Source of the DNA: Phycisphaerae bacterium | GTDB taxonomy: Bacteria; Planctomycetota; Phycisphaerae; Phycisphaerales; SM1A02 | Direction: 5' to 3' | Assembly (NCBI GenBank): GCA_002716385.1 | Contig: PBAX01000021.1 | Coordinates: 1-64,000, forward strand | Length of the DNA stretch: 64,000 nt | Shown: positions 1-9,500 of the stretch, piece after piece | Numbering within the stretch: position 1 is the first letter of the stretch | How the letters are laid out: each line of letters opens with the position of its first letter | Notes under the pieces: generated by a model | What the model saw: only the letters and a program-made list of their open reading frames with translations | Database searches by the model: none | Told to the model about the DNA's origin: nothing | Made by a program: the position numbers and the translations under genes

Positions 1-867
1 CTCCTGCCAACTGCAGGAACCGAAGGACACGGCCATCATGGCACGGGAGTCCTCGATCTGCTCCCGAGTGAGACTGTACTGGCCGATCGTCATGGTATCG
101 GGATCGAACGCGAACCCGTCGGTCATGTCCAGAACCTCGACGATGCCGTCGACATCGAGATTCTCGGATTGAGCCAGAGCGGCTGCGGCAAACACGTTGA
201 GGAAGCCCTGCTGATGCGCCGGGACATCCGGATTCTCGTTGGGCAGCGGATGATGAAGACCGGCCGTGGCCTTGAAGGGAACACCCGACTGCACGCACTG
301 ATGGATGAAGCGGGCGACCGTCTCGGTCGATCGGTTCAGCTCGGGCGTCACGCCCCCTGTTCGAATCTTGGCACCGGCATCCGAACCCGCCAGCGCCGCC
401 AGCAGGCCTCGAATGTCGTCATCGGCCTCCAGCTCGAAGAACGGGAACAGATCATCCGGCATGAGATCCAGTGCCTCATCGATGGCTTCGGCCGAAGAGG
501 CCCTCAGCTCGATGACATCGGCCAACGCGAGACCGTTGTCCGGCTCGCAATGCCGCTCGTTGAATCGAGCCAGCGTCTCGATGTCCGACTCGAGCTGGCC
601 ACTTCCAGCCGGAGACACCAGCACGCTCAGGCACCATGGATCCTCATGATCTTCTTTCGGAAGCATCGAGCTGGCCGCCGACTCGAAGGCCTCGAGCTTG
701 GACAGGGGCACGATCACACGACCCATCATCCAGTCCGCCTCGCCGGCGAGCCCCTTGGCGAAGTTCGCGACCATCTCCTCCATGCCGCAGCTGGCGGGCG
801 GAAACAGACCGGCATAGTCGATGACACCATCGAGAAGACTCATCAATGTTCCGGATACCTGATTCAT
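1..867 (-). CDS. Conserved hypothetical protein (3' end outside window)
   Basis: An uninterrupted frame runs from an ATG at 867 to the left edge (289 codons, no stop), so the C-terminus is missing. The start is supported by an AAGGAG ribosome-binding site about 12 bases upstream. The protein begins MNQVSGTLMSLLDGVIDYAG, continues with LFPPA, and later carries KIRTGGVTPE and PFKATAGLHHP. I recognise this pattern as a widespread bacterial family of unknown function; the spaced hydrophobic strands with K/R and His motifs would suit a TIM-barrel fold, but that is inference. No signal peptide or membrane segment is visible. It begins 17 bases after the gltX stop and is probably cotranscribed with pssA and gltX. 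Confidence 0.8.
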   Translation of the reverse strand, partial: MNQVSGTLMSLLDGVIDYAGLFPPASCGMEEMVANFAKGLAGEADWMMGRVIVPLSKLEAFESAASSMLPKEDHEDPWCLSVLVSPAGSGQLESDIETLARFNERHCEPDNGLALADVIELRASSAEAIDEALDLMPDDLFPFFELEADDDIRGLLAALAGSDAGAKIRTGGVTPELNRSTETVARFIHQCVQSGVPFKATAGLHHPLPNENPDVPAHQQGFLNVFAAAALAQSENLDVDGIVEVLDMTDGFAFDPDTMTIGQYSLTREQIEDSRAMMAVSFGSCSWQE

Positions 868-883
868 GATGGAATCAACTCCT

Positions 884-2557
884 TCAGTTGCCTGGGCAGA
901 TGACGTCACGATTCTCGAGACAACGCTCGATTCTTCGTATGCAGGACGCCTTGCCGAGAATCACAAGCGTGTCGAAGATCGGTGGACTGACCGGCCCCCC
1001 GCTGACGGCGATCCGAACCGGCTGTGCCACCTTGCCCAGATTGCCTTCCGCATGTTCCTGAGCCAGCGAATCGAAGGTCGCCTCGAGTGACGACGCGGTC
1101 CAATCCTCCACTTCACGAAGGACCGGAAGCATCGCCTCCAGACGATCGAGACCAGATGGCTCCCCGTTGCACAGAGCCTTGCGCACCGGCTTGATGGCCG
1201 GCCATTCGAGCGCCTCGTCGTCCATGAGGAAGAAGCGACCCGACTTCACCGGATCAAGGAAGCTCTTGCAGCGTTCCTTGTTGGCTCTGGCGAAATGATC
1301 GAATGTGGCCTCGTCGAAGTGTCGGCGGTATTCGGGATGATGCACCTCGCACCAGCCACGGAATCGCGAGACGAACTCGTCCTCGCTCATCTCCTGCAGG
1401 GCATCGAGGTTGAAGGCCAGCAGCTTGTCGCGATCGAACTTCGCGGGCGACTTGACGATGCGATCCAGATCGAAGTTGCTGCACAGGAAGTCGGCGTCGA
1501 ACTGTTCGCGGCCGTCGGCTGGAGACCATCCGAGCAACGCGAGATAGTTCAGGAGGACCTCGGGCAGATAGCCCGCCTTCTCGAAATCGGCCACGTCGAT
1601 TTCGGGCAGCTCGATGTCAAGAACCTCCGCCAGAAGAACCGCCTGTTCCGTCGACAGCTGGATGGTCTTGTCCTTAAGCCAGATCGCCCAGGCGTCCGCT
1701 GCGATTCCGGTTTCGACTGGCGGCGATTCGAGCCCCTGCTCCTTGACTCGGGCACGCAGCAGCTTGTCCTTGTCGCGCTTGGACATCTTCGAACCGTCTG
1801 GATTGAAGATCAGCGACACATGGGCGTAGGCCGGATGCCGGAATCCAAGCGCCTCCTGGAGAAGGACATGCTTGGAGGTGTTCGCCAGATGCTCCTGGCC
1901 ACGAATGACATGAGAGACCTCCATAAGCGCGTCATCGACGACGACGGCAAAATGGTAGGTCGGGAATCCGTCGGCCTTTCGAATGACGAAGTCCTCCAGC
2001 TCGCCGGGCGCCAGACGCACTTCGCCAAGAACGACATCCTGCACGACGATCTCGCGATCGGGAACCTTGAAACGAAGGACGTGCGGACGACCTTCGTCGA
2101 GGTATTGCTGGATCGTCTCGTCGGACAGGTTCAACGACGCCCGGTCGTAGCGATAGGCCTGCTTGTTTGCACGCGCGATCTTGCGGGCCTCGTTCAACTC
2201 CTCGGGCGTCTCGAACGCGCGGTAGGCGGCACCCGATTCGATCAGACGATCGAAGTGCTCGTTGTAGATGTCGAGCCTCTGCGACTGGAAGTACGGACCG
2301 GCCTCACCCCCACCGCACGTGTTGTGCTCGGGGCCTTCGTCCCAGTCGATGCCCAACCAGGCAAGATCCTCCAGAAACGCCAGTCCGGCAGCATCGCTCG
2401 AACGCTTCTGATCGGTGTCCTCGATCCTCAGTAGGAAACGACCGCCCTGACGCCGAGCATAGGCCCAGCAGAAGAGCGCTGAACGAGCACCGCCGACATG
2501 GAGATGTCCGGTGGGACTCGGAGCGAAGCGTGTTCGAACGATTGAAGGGTCGGCCAT
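884..2557 (-). CDS. gltX: Glutamyl-tRNA synthetase
   Basis: Charges tRNA-Glu with glutamate in the cytoplasm. The class I HIGH-type motif lies in SPTGHLHVGG (residues about 14-23) and KMSKR at 257-261, with RIEDTDQ at 44-50. At 557 residues it is longer than the usual ~470-500. The extra length is mostly an insertion of about 60 residues between KMSKR and the FEKAGYLPEVLLNYLALLGWS region that normally follows closely. It starts 7 bases after the pssA stop and is followed by the conserved hypothetical gene, so the three look like one operon. No good ribosome-binding site precedes the ATG, which fits translation coupled to pssA. The family call is firm; whether it also charges tRNA-Gln cannot be told from sequence. 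Confidence 0.96.
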   Translation of the reverse strand: MADPSIVRTRFAPSPTGHLHVGGARSALFCWAYARRQGGRFLLRIEDTDQKRSSDAAGLAFLEDLAWLGIDWDEGPEHNTCGGGEAGPYFQSQRLDIYNEHFDRLIESGAAYRAFETPEELNEARKIARANKQAYRYDRASLNLSDETIQQYLDEGRPHVLRFKVPDREIVVQDVVLGEVRLAPGELEDFVIRKADGFPTYHFAVVVDDALMEVSHVIRGQEHLANTSKHVLLQEALGFRHPAYAHVSLIFNPDGSKMSKRDKDKLLRARVKEQGLESPPVETGIAADAWAIWLKDKTIQLSTEQAVLLAEVLDIELPEIDVADFEKAGYLPEVLLNYLALLGWSPADGREQFDADFLCSNFDLDRIVKSPAKFDRDKLLAFNLDALQEMSEDEFVSRFRGWCEVHHPEYRRHFDEATFDHFARANKERCKSFLDPVKSGRFFLMDDEALEWPAIKPVRKALCNGEPSGLDRLEAMLPVLREVEDWTASSLEATFDSLAQEHAEGNLGKVAQPVRIAVSGGPVSPPIFDTLVILGKASCIRRIERCLENRDVICPGN

Positions 2558-2564
2558 GATCTAC

Positions 2565-3497
2565 TCAGAAATCCTCGGTCTCCCCGGGCTGGAGGCGGGC
2601 ACGCTCATTGATGAGACCGACCGGACCGGAAAGGACATACGCGAAGAAGACGATCGCGAGCGTCTCCTGGAAGAACCACAGCATGAGGCAGAGCAACACG
2701 ACGACCCGGGCCGTGTAGCCGAAACTGCGCTTCACACGCAGATATTGATTCGCCATGTGCCTGTAGGGAATCACCGAAACCATCATGATCGCGGTCAACA
2801 GCGTCATGATCGGCAGCAGGACGACCACCGCTCCGGCGATCCACGTGATGATGTTTCCAGTGGTGCCATCGGCCAGCTTCATGAGATGCTCGTGAAGCAG
2901 GACCAGTCCGACAAGTGCACCCGCGGCACCGGGCGTCGGCAGCCCCTGGAAGAACAGATGATCTCCCAGCTGACCCCCCTGGGTCTGGACCGCGAATCGA
3001 GCCAGCCGCAGTGCGGCACAGCAGGCGTAGATGGCCGCGATCGCCCAGGTCAGCTTGCCCAGGGAATGCCCGGTATCGGGACTGATGATCGCAATGGTGC
3101 CTTCCGCGCCCACATACTGGCTCAGCAGATTCAGGACGATGAAGGCGGGCGCCACGCCAAAGGTGACCATGTCGGCCATGCTGTCGAGCATTCCACCGAT
3201 GTCGGTCACGGCGTTGGTGAGCCTGGCCACCGATCCATCGACGCTGTCCAGAAACATGCCGAAGAGAATGAGTGCGCCAGCCACCGTCAGGCTCGACCAC
3301 CCCCAAGGACCGGCGTAATCGAGCGGCTTGGCAGCAAAGTGAATGGCCGCGAACCCCGCAAGCAGATTGCCGAGCGTGAACAGAGTCGGCCAGACACCGG
3401 TCGGCCCCATATGCCGAAGATTGCGAATACCGGCGACGGCCGAACGAATCGGCCTTGGGCCATCTGATGTTGATTGGTCATGGTCACGGAGGCGCAT
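2565..3497 (-). CDS. pssA: CDP-diacylglycerol--serine O-phosphatidyltransferase
   Basis: Makes phosphatidylserine from CDP-diacylglycerol and serine, the first step to phosphatidylethanolamine. The CDP-alcohol phosphotransferase signature is complete: D87, G88, A91, R92, G101, D105 and D109 (DGSVAR...GGMLDSMAD). It is a 310-residue multi-pass membrane protein with hydrophobic stretches near 38-55, 70-85, 115-130, 190-205, 215-250 and 275-300. The start has no Shine-Dalgarno; a TAGAAT hexamer lies exactly 6 bases upstream, suggesting a leaderless transcript. First gene of the apparent pssA-gltX-hypothetical operon. Confidence 0.94.
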   Translation of the reverse strand: MRLRDHDQSTSDGPRPIRSAVAGIRNLRHMGPTGVWPTLFTLGNLLAGFAAIHFAAKPLDYAGPWGWSSLTVAGALILFGMFLDSVDGSVARLTNAVTDIGGMLDSMADMVTFGVAPAFIVLNLLSQYVGAEGTIAIISPDTGHSLGKLTWAIAAIYACCAALRLARFAVQTQGGQLGDHLFFQGLPTPGAAGALVGLVLLHEHLMKLADGTTGNIITWIAGAVVVLLPIMTLLTAIMMVSVIPYRHMANQYLRVKRSFGYTARVVVLLCLMLWFFQETLAIVFFAYVLSGPVGLINERARLQPGETEDF

Positions 3498-3503
3498 CGA
3501 GGC

Positions 3504-3509
3504 ATTCTA
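3504..3509 (-). promoter_or_regulatory. -10 element placed for leaderless transcription of pssA
   Basis: TAGAAT on the minus strand followed by six bases (GCCTCG) and the ATG. A -10 hexamer at this distance puts transcription start on or next to the start codon. No convincing -35 and no ribosome-binding site are visible. Confidence 0.5.
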
Positions 3510-3597
3510 CCCTGCCCCTCTGCCAAACGGTGATTCCGGCAAACGGCCGGCTGATAGCCCTCCTGACACCTCCTGAGTCCGGTATCCACCAGCAGCC

Positions 3598-3654
3598 GAG
3601 GCCCCTGCGATCCAATGGTGGCAATCAGGGCCGACCATGTCTCGCAGGCGCCTC
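3598..3654. other. Imperfect inverted repeat in the pssA/secreted-protein gap
   Basis: Arms at 3598-3610 and 3642-3654 pair through CCTGCGA/TCGCAGG plus GAG/CTC, enclosing about 31 bases. It lies 7 bases past the stop of the minus-strand gene ending at 3662 and could be a 3' end structure. There is no T-run, so I do not call a classical terminator. Confidence 0.3.
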
Positions 3655-3661
3655 GAATCGC

Positions 3662-4402
3662 CTACCAGAGGAACCAGAGAAAGTCAGCTGCGCACACCTG
3701 GCCTTCCGCGATGAACAGCGCGCTGGCCCCGGTCAGACAAGCGAGCATCTTCGGCTTGGACTTGATGCTGTAGCACTCGCAGGCTCTTTGACAGAAGTCG
3801 TACTCTGCCTCGGTCACACAACAGACATATTCATCCCACCATCCATCGCAATCAGTGGGCTTGGGATGCTGATCACGACACAGACTCTTGCAGTCTGATC
3901 CCGATGATGGCGACTGCCCGCTTCTTTGCAACGCATGTCTCAGATTCTCATCCCTGGTCAAGGCGCCCATCACATCGACCGCAGGACCTTCCAACGTGTC
4001 ATCGACGGCGAAGATGATGTCTCCCTCCTGCACACTCGCCATCACCTGTGAATTCCATCTCACCTCGATCGAGAACCGATCGCTGGACAGCTCCAGCTGA
4101 TCGCCATTGGACAACATTGTGATGTCCATGTTCGATTGCCCATGGACCAGATCCAGATTGGCCAACGCCATGTGTTCGAGATCGCCCAGGACGATGATGT
4201 CCAGCTCGTGCTTGCCAGCCCCGGGCCGAAGAATGAATCGATTGATTCCGGCATCGACACTCTGGGCATCCGCATCCACGATCCATCGAGCCGAATCACC
4301 GATCGGCTCATCCATGTCGTTTTGAAACTGCCCCATGCCAACGGAGGAACACATGCAGACCATGGTGGCAATCAACCAGTTTCGCATTTTCACATTCTTC
4401 AT
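3662..4402 (-). CDS. Secreted cysteine-rich hypothetical protein
   Basis: Unrecognised family. I start at the ATG at 4402 because the protein then begins with a good Sec signal peptide (MKNVKMRNWLIATMVCMCSS, then VGMG before Q25); an upstream in-frame start would spoil it. The 246-residue product has a middle region of beta-like alternating sequence. The C-terminal ~80 residues hold ten cysteines (SDCKSLC, CDGW, YVCC, DFCQRACECY, LACL, QVCA), probably disulfide bonded outside the cytoplasm. It ends with a hydrophobic stretch and FLWFLW. No conserved neighbour hints at a role. Confidence 0.6.
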   Translation of the reverse strand: MKNVKMRNWLIATMVCMCSSVGMGQFQNDMDEPIGDSARWIVDADAQSVDAGINRFILRPGAGKHELDIIVLGDLEHMALANLDLVHGQSNMDITMLSNGDQLELSSDRFSIEVRWNSQVMASVQEGDIIFAVDDTLEGPAVDVMGALTRDENLRHALQRSGQSPSSGSDCKSLCRDQHPKPTDCDGWWDEYVCCVTEAEYDFCQRACECYSIKSKPKMLACLTGASALFIAEGQVCAADFLWFLW

Positions 4403-4603
4403 GATGGATCCAATCCGCCCTATGGGCCAAAGAGCCGGACCATGCGACATGACTCATACGGAGACACGCCAATGGACTCGGCGATGAGGTGGCTTGCCGC
4501 ATCAGGACAACAGAAAAACCAGATGATGCAGGCCGACAAGGACGAACCTATTGGCCAGGTCGGCTGTTCCGGAATCGAACTGCCAAATGTCGCTTGAATT
4601 GAT

Positions 4604-4656
4604 GGAAAACAAAAAGCCGGGGCTTGGCACTTTCGCAAATGGGCGAAAGTTCGCCC
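4604..4656 (-). terminator. Probable terminator with overlapping hairpins
   Basis: On the minus strand, downstream of the lipoprotein gene ending at 4669, GGGCGAA/TTCGCCC (4641-4647 with 4650-4656) and CTTTCGC/GCGAAAG (4630-4636 with 4643-4649) can form only one at a time. These are followed by AAGCC-CC-GGCTT and a T-rich run (TTTTTGTTTT). Confidence 0.55.
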
Positions 4657-4668
4657 ATCGCCATCGTC

Positions 4669-5481
4669 TCAGCGAACTGGATTGCGTGAGACCGTCCTCG
4701 ACTCGCCGAACCGCGGCACGATCATCATCAGCCGCTGCCCACTTGCCTCATCGGTCTCGTGGCGAAACAGCAATTCCCCGAAGGTCCCGCGAGCGGCCGC
4801 CGCTTCGATCGCCTCGTCGCTCGTATCTTCCGGCGGTGGATGCGGCCAAACGCCCGAACCGCCGACCAGGAGAAGGACATCACCTGGACCTATGAGGAAT
4901 TCACGGCGAAGTGCAGAGAGATAGTTGGGATCATCCCCCTCGACCTCGATCAATGGCGCTAGCTCGACAAGTATCCGGGGGCCATCGATGGTCATCATCG
5001 ACCAGCCTCTTCCGGAAAGTCCCAGATAGCCGCGCTGATCCCCAAGCTGCTCGTCGCCATGAACGATCTGTCGGCCGTTGAGCGCGACATCCGACGGCAT
5101 CAGGTTTCTCCAGGTGATGGCCTGTCCATGCCATCGAAGGCCCGGCGGCGACAAGGCCGGCAGCCTCGAGTGGATGAATGCCTGATCACTCTCCCGGATC
5201 CTGATGATCTCTATTCCATGGGACGCCCATGTCTCATCGGTCAGCCTTTCGGCCGGAAGATCCTCGATGATCTCGTGCACACGCTCGAGCGGTTCACTCG
5301 TATCGTGGGTACGAACGGCCAAACCATGACCTTCGACATCCGGCAGGGCCACCGAAGGCGGATCATCCGGAGCTTCGGCGATCGGCTGTGGCTGATTCGA
5401 CTTGCAGGCGACGACGAGACAGCCAAGGATGGCCATCATCAGGCACGATCGAGTCAGACGTCGACTGTCACGGAAGCCCAT
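4669..5481 (-). CDS. Hypothetical lipoprotein
   Basis: Family not recognised. The ATG at 5481 gives a 270-residue protein with a lipoprotein signal: MGFRDSRRLTRSC, a hydrophobic run, then lipobox VVAC with Cys26. This start overlaps the end of the LOG-family gene by 14 bases, consistent with translational coupling. The rest is acidic, lacks membrane segments, and has many Gly/Pro turns (GHGLAVRTHD, LVGGSGVWPHPPPED). Predicted to sit at a membrane on the cell exterior side. Function unknown. Confidence 0.65.
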   Translation of the reverse strand: MGFRDSRRLTRSCLMMAILGCLVVACKSNQPQPIAEAPDDPPSVALPDVEGHGLAVRTHDTSEPLERVHEIIEDLPAERLTDETWASHGIEIIRIRESDQAFIHSRLPALSPPGLRWHGQAITWRNLMPSDVALNGRQIVHGDEQLGDQRGYLGLSGRGWSMMTIDGPRILVELAPLIEVEGDDPNYLSALRREFLIGPGDVLLLVGGSGVWPHPPPEDTSDEAIEAAAARGTFGELLFRHETDEASGQRLMMIVPRFGESRTVSRNPVR

Positions 5482-6505
5482 TGATCCGATCCAGCAGCTG
5501 CCGCATCCGTCCCCAATCGCGTCGAGTGTGGACGAAGACGAGCCTCGGCAGCTCGAGATGGTCGGTTTCGCCACGCAGTGGACCGGACAGTTCCATCCGA
5601 CCTCCATCGACGACATCCGCGAACTCGTCGTTGAGCAGCTCGACGTCCGAATCAGTCAGCGGAAGCGACAGGCGAATGACGTACTTGGGTCCCACATATC
5701 GGCTGGAATGGAATCGCCTGTAGAACTGCATGATGTGATCACGCGCGTCAAGCGGATCCTTCGCGATATGCACCAGCGACTGGTCCATACCCGAGATGAA
5801 GCCCTTGGCCTCGAGTTCCTCGGTGATGAAGGACTGCCATGTCGACCAGTAGGTCTTCGTACCCTCCACCAGAACGATGGGCACCAGATTCGACTTGCCG
5901 GTCTGAATCAGTGTCAACGCCTCGAAAAGCTCGTCCATCGTGCCGAAGCCGCCGGGAAAGACCGCGACCGCCTCGGCATGCGCCATGAACATCAACTTGC
6001 GAGTGAAGAAGTACTGGAAACTCACCAGCTTCGGATCGCCCTCGATCACGTCATTGGCCGTCGTCTCGAATGGAAGCCTGATCCGAAGACCGAAACTGGC
6101 TTCGCGACTGGGGCCTTCATGCCCCGCCTTCATGATGCCGTCGCCGGCACCGGTGATCGCCATCCAGCCCTCATCGGCCATCAATCGGCCAAAGTCGCGG
6201 GCAGCGGCGTAGTCGGGATGATCCTCGGGCGTGCGAGCCGAACCGTAGATCGTGACCTTCGAGACGCCTCGATAGTGGTTGAAGACCTGCCAGGAACGCC
6301 TCATCTCCTTGACGGCCTTGCTCATGAGCTTGATCTGCCCACTGTCGCAACCATCATGAAGCAGCATGACCGCAGAACGAAGGACGTCCGCGACATAGCT
6401 TCGTTGATCGGAGGGCGACTCGGGCGCCAGGCGCTCGACCATCGTCTCCATCTCCTGACGGATCTGCTCAATGTTTCCGGGCTTCATGCTCATGGGGCCT
6501 TCCAT
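5468..6505 (-). CDS. LOG-family (TIGR00730-like) nucleotide-binding protein
   Basis: The motif PGGFGTMDELFE and preceding GSARTPEDHPDY/ITGAGDGIMKAGHEG define the Rossmann-like LOG family, formerly annotated as lysine decarboxylase. Characterised members are nucleotide 5'-monophosphate phosphoribohydrolases. The protein carries an N-terminal extension of about 80 residues and a C-terminal tail of about 110 beyond the core. The open frame begins with TTG at 6508; ATG codons at 6505, 6493 and 6487 are all possible, and GGAAGG near 6500 favours one of the last two. It lies between the AsmA-like gene (34 bases upstream) and the lipoprotein gene that overlaps its end. Confidence 0.88.
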   Translation of the reverse strand: MEGPMSMKPGNIEQIRQEMETMVERLAPESPSDQRSYVADVLRSAVMLLHDGCDSGQIKLMSKAVKEMRRSWQVFNHYRGVSKVTIYGSARTPEDHPDYAAARDFGRLMADEGWMAITGAGDGIMKAGHEGPSREASFGLRIRLPFETTANDVIEGDPKLVSFQYFFTRKLMFMAHAEAVAVFPGGFGTMDELFEALTLIQTGKSNLVPIVLVEGTKTYWSTWQSFITEELEAKGFISGMDQSLVHIAKDPLDARDHIMQFYRRFHSSRYVGPKYVIRLSLPLTDSDVELLNDEFADVVDGGRMELSGPLRGETDHLELPRLVFVHTRRDWGRMRQLLDRINGLP

Positions 6506-6539
6506 CAATCGACCACCCTGGTGGCCGTGATCTCACATT

Positions 6540-9500
6540 CTACCGAAGACCGGGGAACGGCACGAGGTCAACTTCCGGATCGACGATAGGACCCGTGATA
6601 CCGACCGCATATAGGTGGTCCTGGACCATTCCGACAATGTCGTTGACCAGCCTCACGCCACCTCGCGGATAGAGAACGGCATCGATGAAGGAGCGTTCCC
6701 AGTCGTAGGTGCCGTAGCCCTGAAGCGTGAATATCGCATAGTCCCCAAGGCCGCTTTCGATGAGGATATCGCTGAGAATGATCTCCTCTCCATCCACGTA
6801 GTACTGGACATCCACGAAGTCCGGTCGAGACAGCGTGGGGACCGTCAGATGAAGCAGCTGCTGGATCCCCATGACAACCGGGACATCCCCCAGAACAGCG
6901 TCCGTGATCTGTATCCGCCCCTGCCCGCGTCGAGCATAGGTGTCCTGAAAATGACCTCCCAAGAACATGCTCATGTAGACCCGACCCTCGATCTCAGAGG
7001 CATCGAAAGAAGCCTCCTCCTCGGCATCGATCGGATCATCCTTCTCACCGGCGAACAATCGAACAAGATCGGCATTGGCGATGAGAAGCTCCGCCCACCA
7101 GTCGTTGTCGAGTGAACTCGAACCAGAGCCACCCGAATCGATTGCCATCCCCATCTCCAACGACACAGCGCCATCGGCGATGTTTCCGCGAAGTACAGGG
7201 ATCAGGAGATCGCCGCCGTCCTCCGAGATGCCCATGCTTCCCTGCAGATCCTCGACCAACCGACCACCAGCGAGCAGACGGGAGCCCGTGACGGTCATGT
7301 CGAGAATCGGAATGCCGCCGTTCAATTCCGCGTACCGGCCCTCGAGCACGGCATCGATCTCCTCGATTTCCACGCCGATTTCCATCGAGGCGCCTTTGGT
7401 GCGGAGGGTTCCGCTGCATTCGATCGAATCCAGATCCTCGTCATCATGTAGTTCGAGTGAAAGCCGCCCATCCTCCAGAACCGTCCCCTGGCCATCCGCC
7501 CACTCGATTTCAATCAGTGCCTCCGAGAGATGGGAAGGAAGTATGGCCAGCGTCTCGGGTGCGCCGAGACGACCTTCGAAATCAAAGTCGATGTCTATCT
7601 GGAAGGATTCGGCCAATGTCGCATCGGCCTCGATATCGAAGCGCCCGAAGTTGGACAGTCCGACCATCTCGCCATGCGCGGATTCATTGGTCATCTCGAC
7701 ATCGGCTGAATCGAAGTCCGCGGTCAACCTCTGTCCGCCGTAGGTCATCGCCACATCCTCGGGGACCATCGACAGCCGCCATGGCGGGTCGCTTCCCGTA
7801 TCGAGATTCATCGTGCCGCCGAACCAGCCGTCGACATCCAGGGATTCCCAGAGCTCACCCGATTCCGTCGGCATCAGGGACGACACCACCCCACTGAGCA
7901 ACGGCGAGCCGAATCGCCCTCGATCGGTGCTGATCTCGACCACGTCGGTTCCACCATCGCGCCCAAGCGCCCCATCTACGGCGAGGAACCAGCTTCCGAC
8001 TCCGCTGAAGTCCGGAGGCCTGAACTCGAGGACAAGATCTCCAAGCGTAGCCTCCGCCTCGTCGAAGGCGACATGGCCCGAACTCATACGCGCAGTGTGA
8101 CCATCGGCAGATTCAACCCAGAATTCATACACCGAACCATCGATGGACTCGCCCTCGGCCCCACCGATCCCCATCTCGATCGAGATGGTTCCCCGACCAT
8201 CCCATTTGTCCCAGATCTCGTGGATCGTCTCCTGCTCGTCGGGAGGGAAGATGACACCCGAACCGATGGCTCGACTGCTCAAGGGGAGGCGATCGACGAC
8301 AAGCGAGAGATTCAAGTCCTGGATCGGACGGGACTGAATGCTTCCCTTCAGGTCGAGGGTCGTCAACTCGTTCTGACCACGCAACGATTCGATATGCACA
8401 TGCCCGCGACTCACGAGCATCGAAGCCTGCATGTCACCAAGCATGAACGACTCCGGCCAGATCGGACCCGAGAGTCCGAAGTTCGCCGCCAGGCCGTCCT
8501 TGGGATCGACCGTTCCATCCTCCAGCTTCATGACTAGGCTGTAGCCCACATCACCACCGGGAACGACCGACACCTGACCCGCATAGTCAAGCGAACCACG
8601 AAGCCCCATGTTCCTCAACGTCTCGGCTTCGGCCGGCGCCAGTTCATCGATCGCCCCGAGCAACTTTGGATTGATCGAATCACCACGAACGACGAGATCG
8701 AGCTCACCGGTTGCCGGCTCATCGATTCCGGGAAGACGAATCTTCCCGCGAAGGGTGCCTTCCCCGCCGCCATACGTCCGCATCGTGACCGGCCCGTCAC
8801 CGGTAGCGTTCTCAATATCCAGCTGACTATCGTGCCAGTGGAGCCGGCCTTTCCCCAGATTGATGGGGTACGGAAAATCATCTGCGGTGATGTCGAGCTG
8901 ATCGAAATTGATGAAGCCGGAAAGGAAGGTGTCCTCCTCGAGCCCTTCCGCTCGATGAATATCGAGATCCAGCCCGACCAGTTCGTGATTCCCCACCGGC
9001 CCGTTGGGCGGGACCGTCGTCAAGGCGCCGTGCTTGGCGAAGAGCGATCGCATCATCGTGCGAGCACCCGAGGGCATAGCATCTATCAATGCGGCATCCA
9101 GAGGGAGATCCGTCGAATCGAGATGGATATCGACACTCGGCTGGGCCACGGAGGAGACCTCGCCACTCATTCGGATGACGCTTTCGCCCGAGCCGTTGGC
9201 GACCAGCTCCTTGAGATGGATCATCATGTCATCGAAATCGATTCTCGCGGTGAGATTTCGAAGTGGATATGGAAAACGCTTGAAGGCGCCGGCCGCTTCG
9301 TCGATGGCCATCTCCCCGGCAAAGGCGACCGGCTCGATCGCCGCGGACGACGATGCCGCCCTTGAGAACCGGAGCGATATGTCGACCGTGCAGACCTCGA
9401 CCCCGAACAGGTCGAAGATCTCGGCCACTTCACCCGGGAGATCGGCGGCACCGCCTTCCTCGAACCGGAATCCCCTCGTGGAGATGTCCAGATTGAACGG

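Noticed and set aside
1295-2434. A 379-codon plus-strand frame opposite gltX
   Set aside because: Shadow of gltX; gltX motifs are unambiguous.
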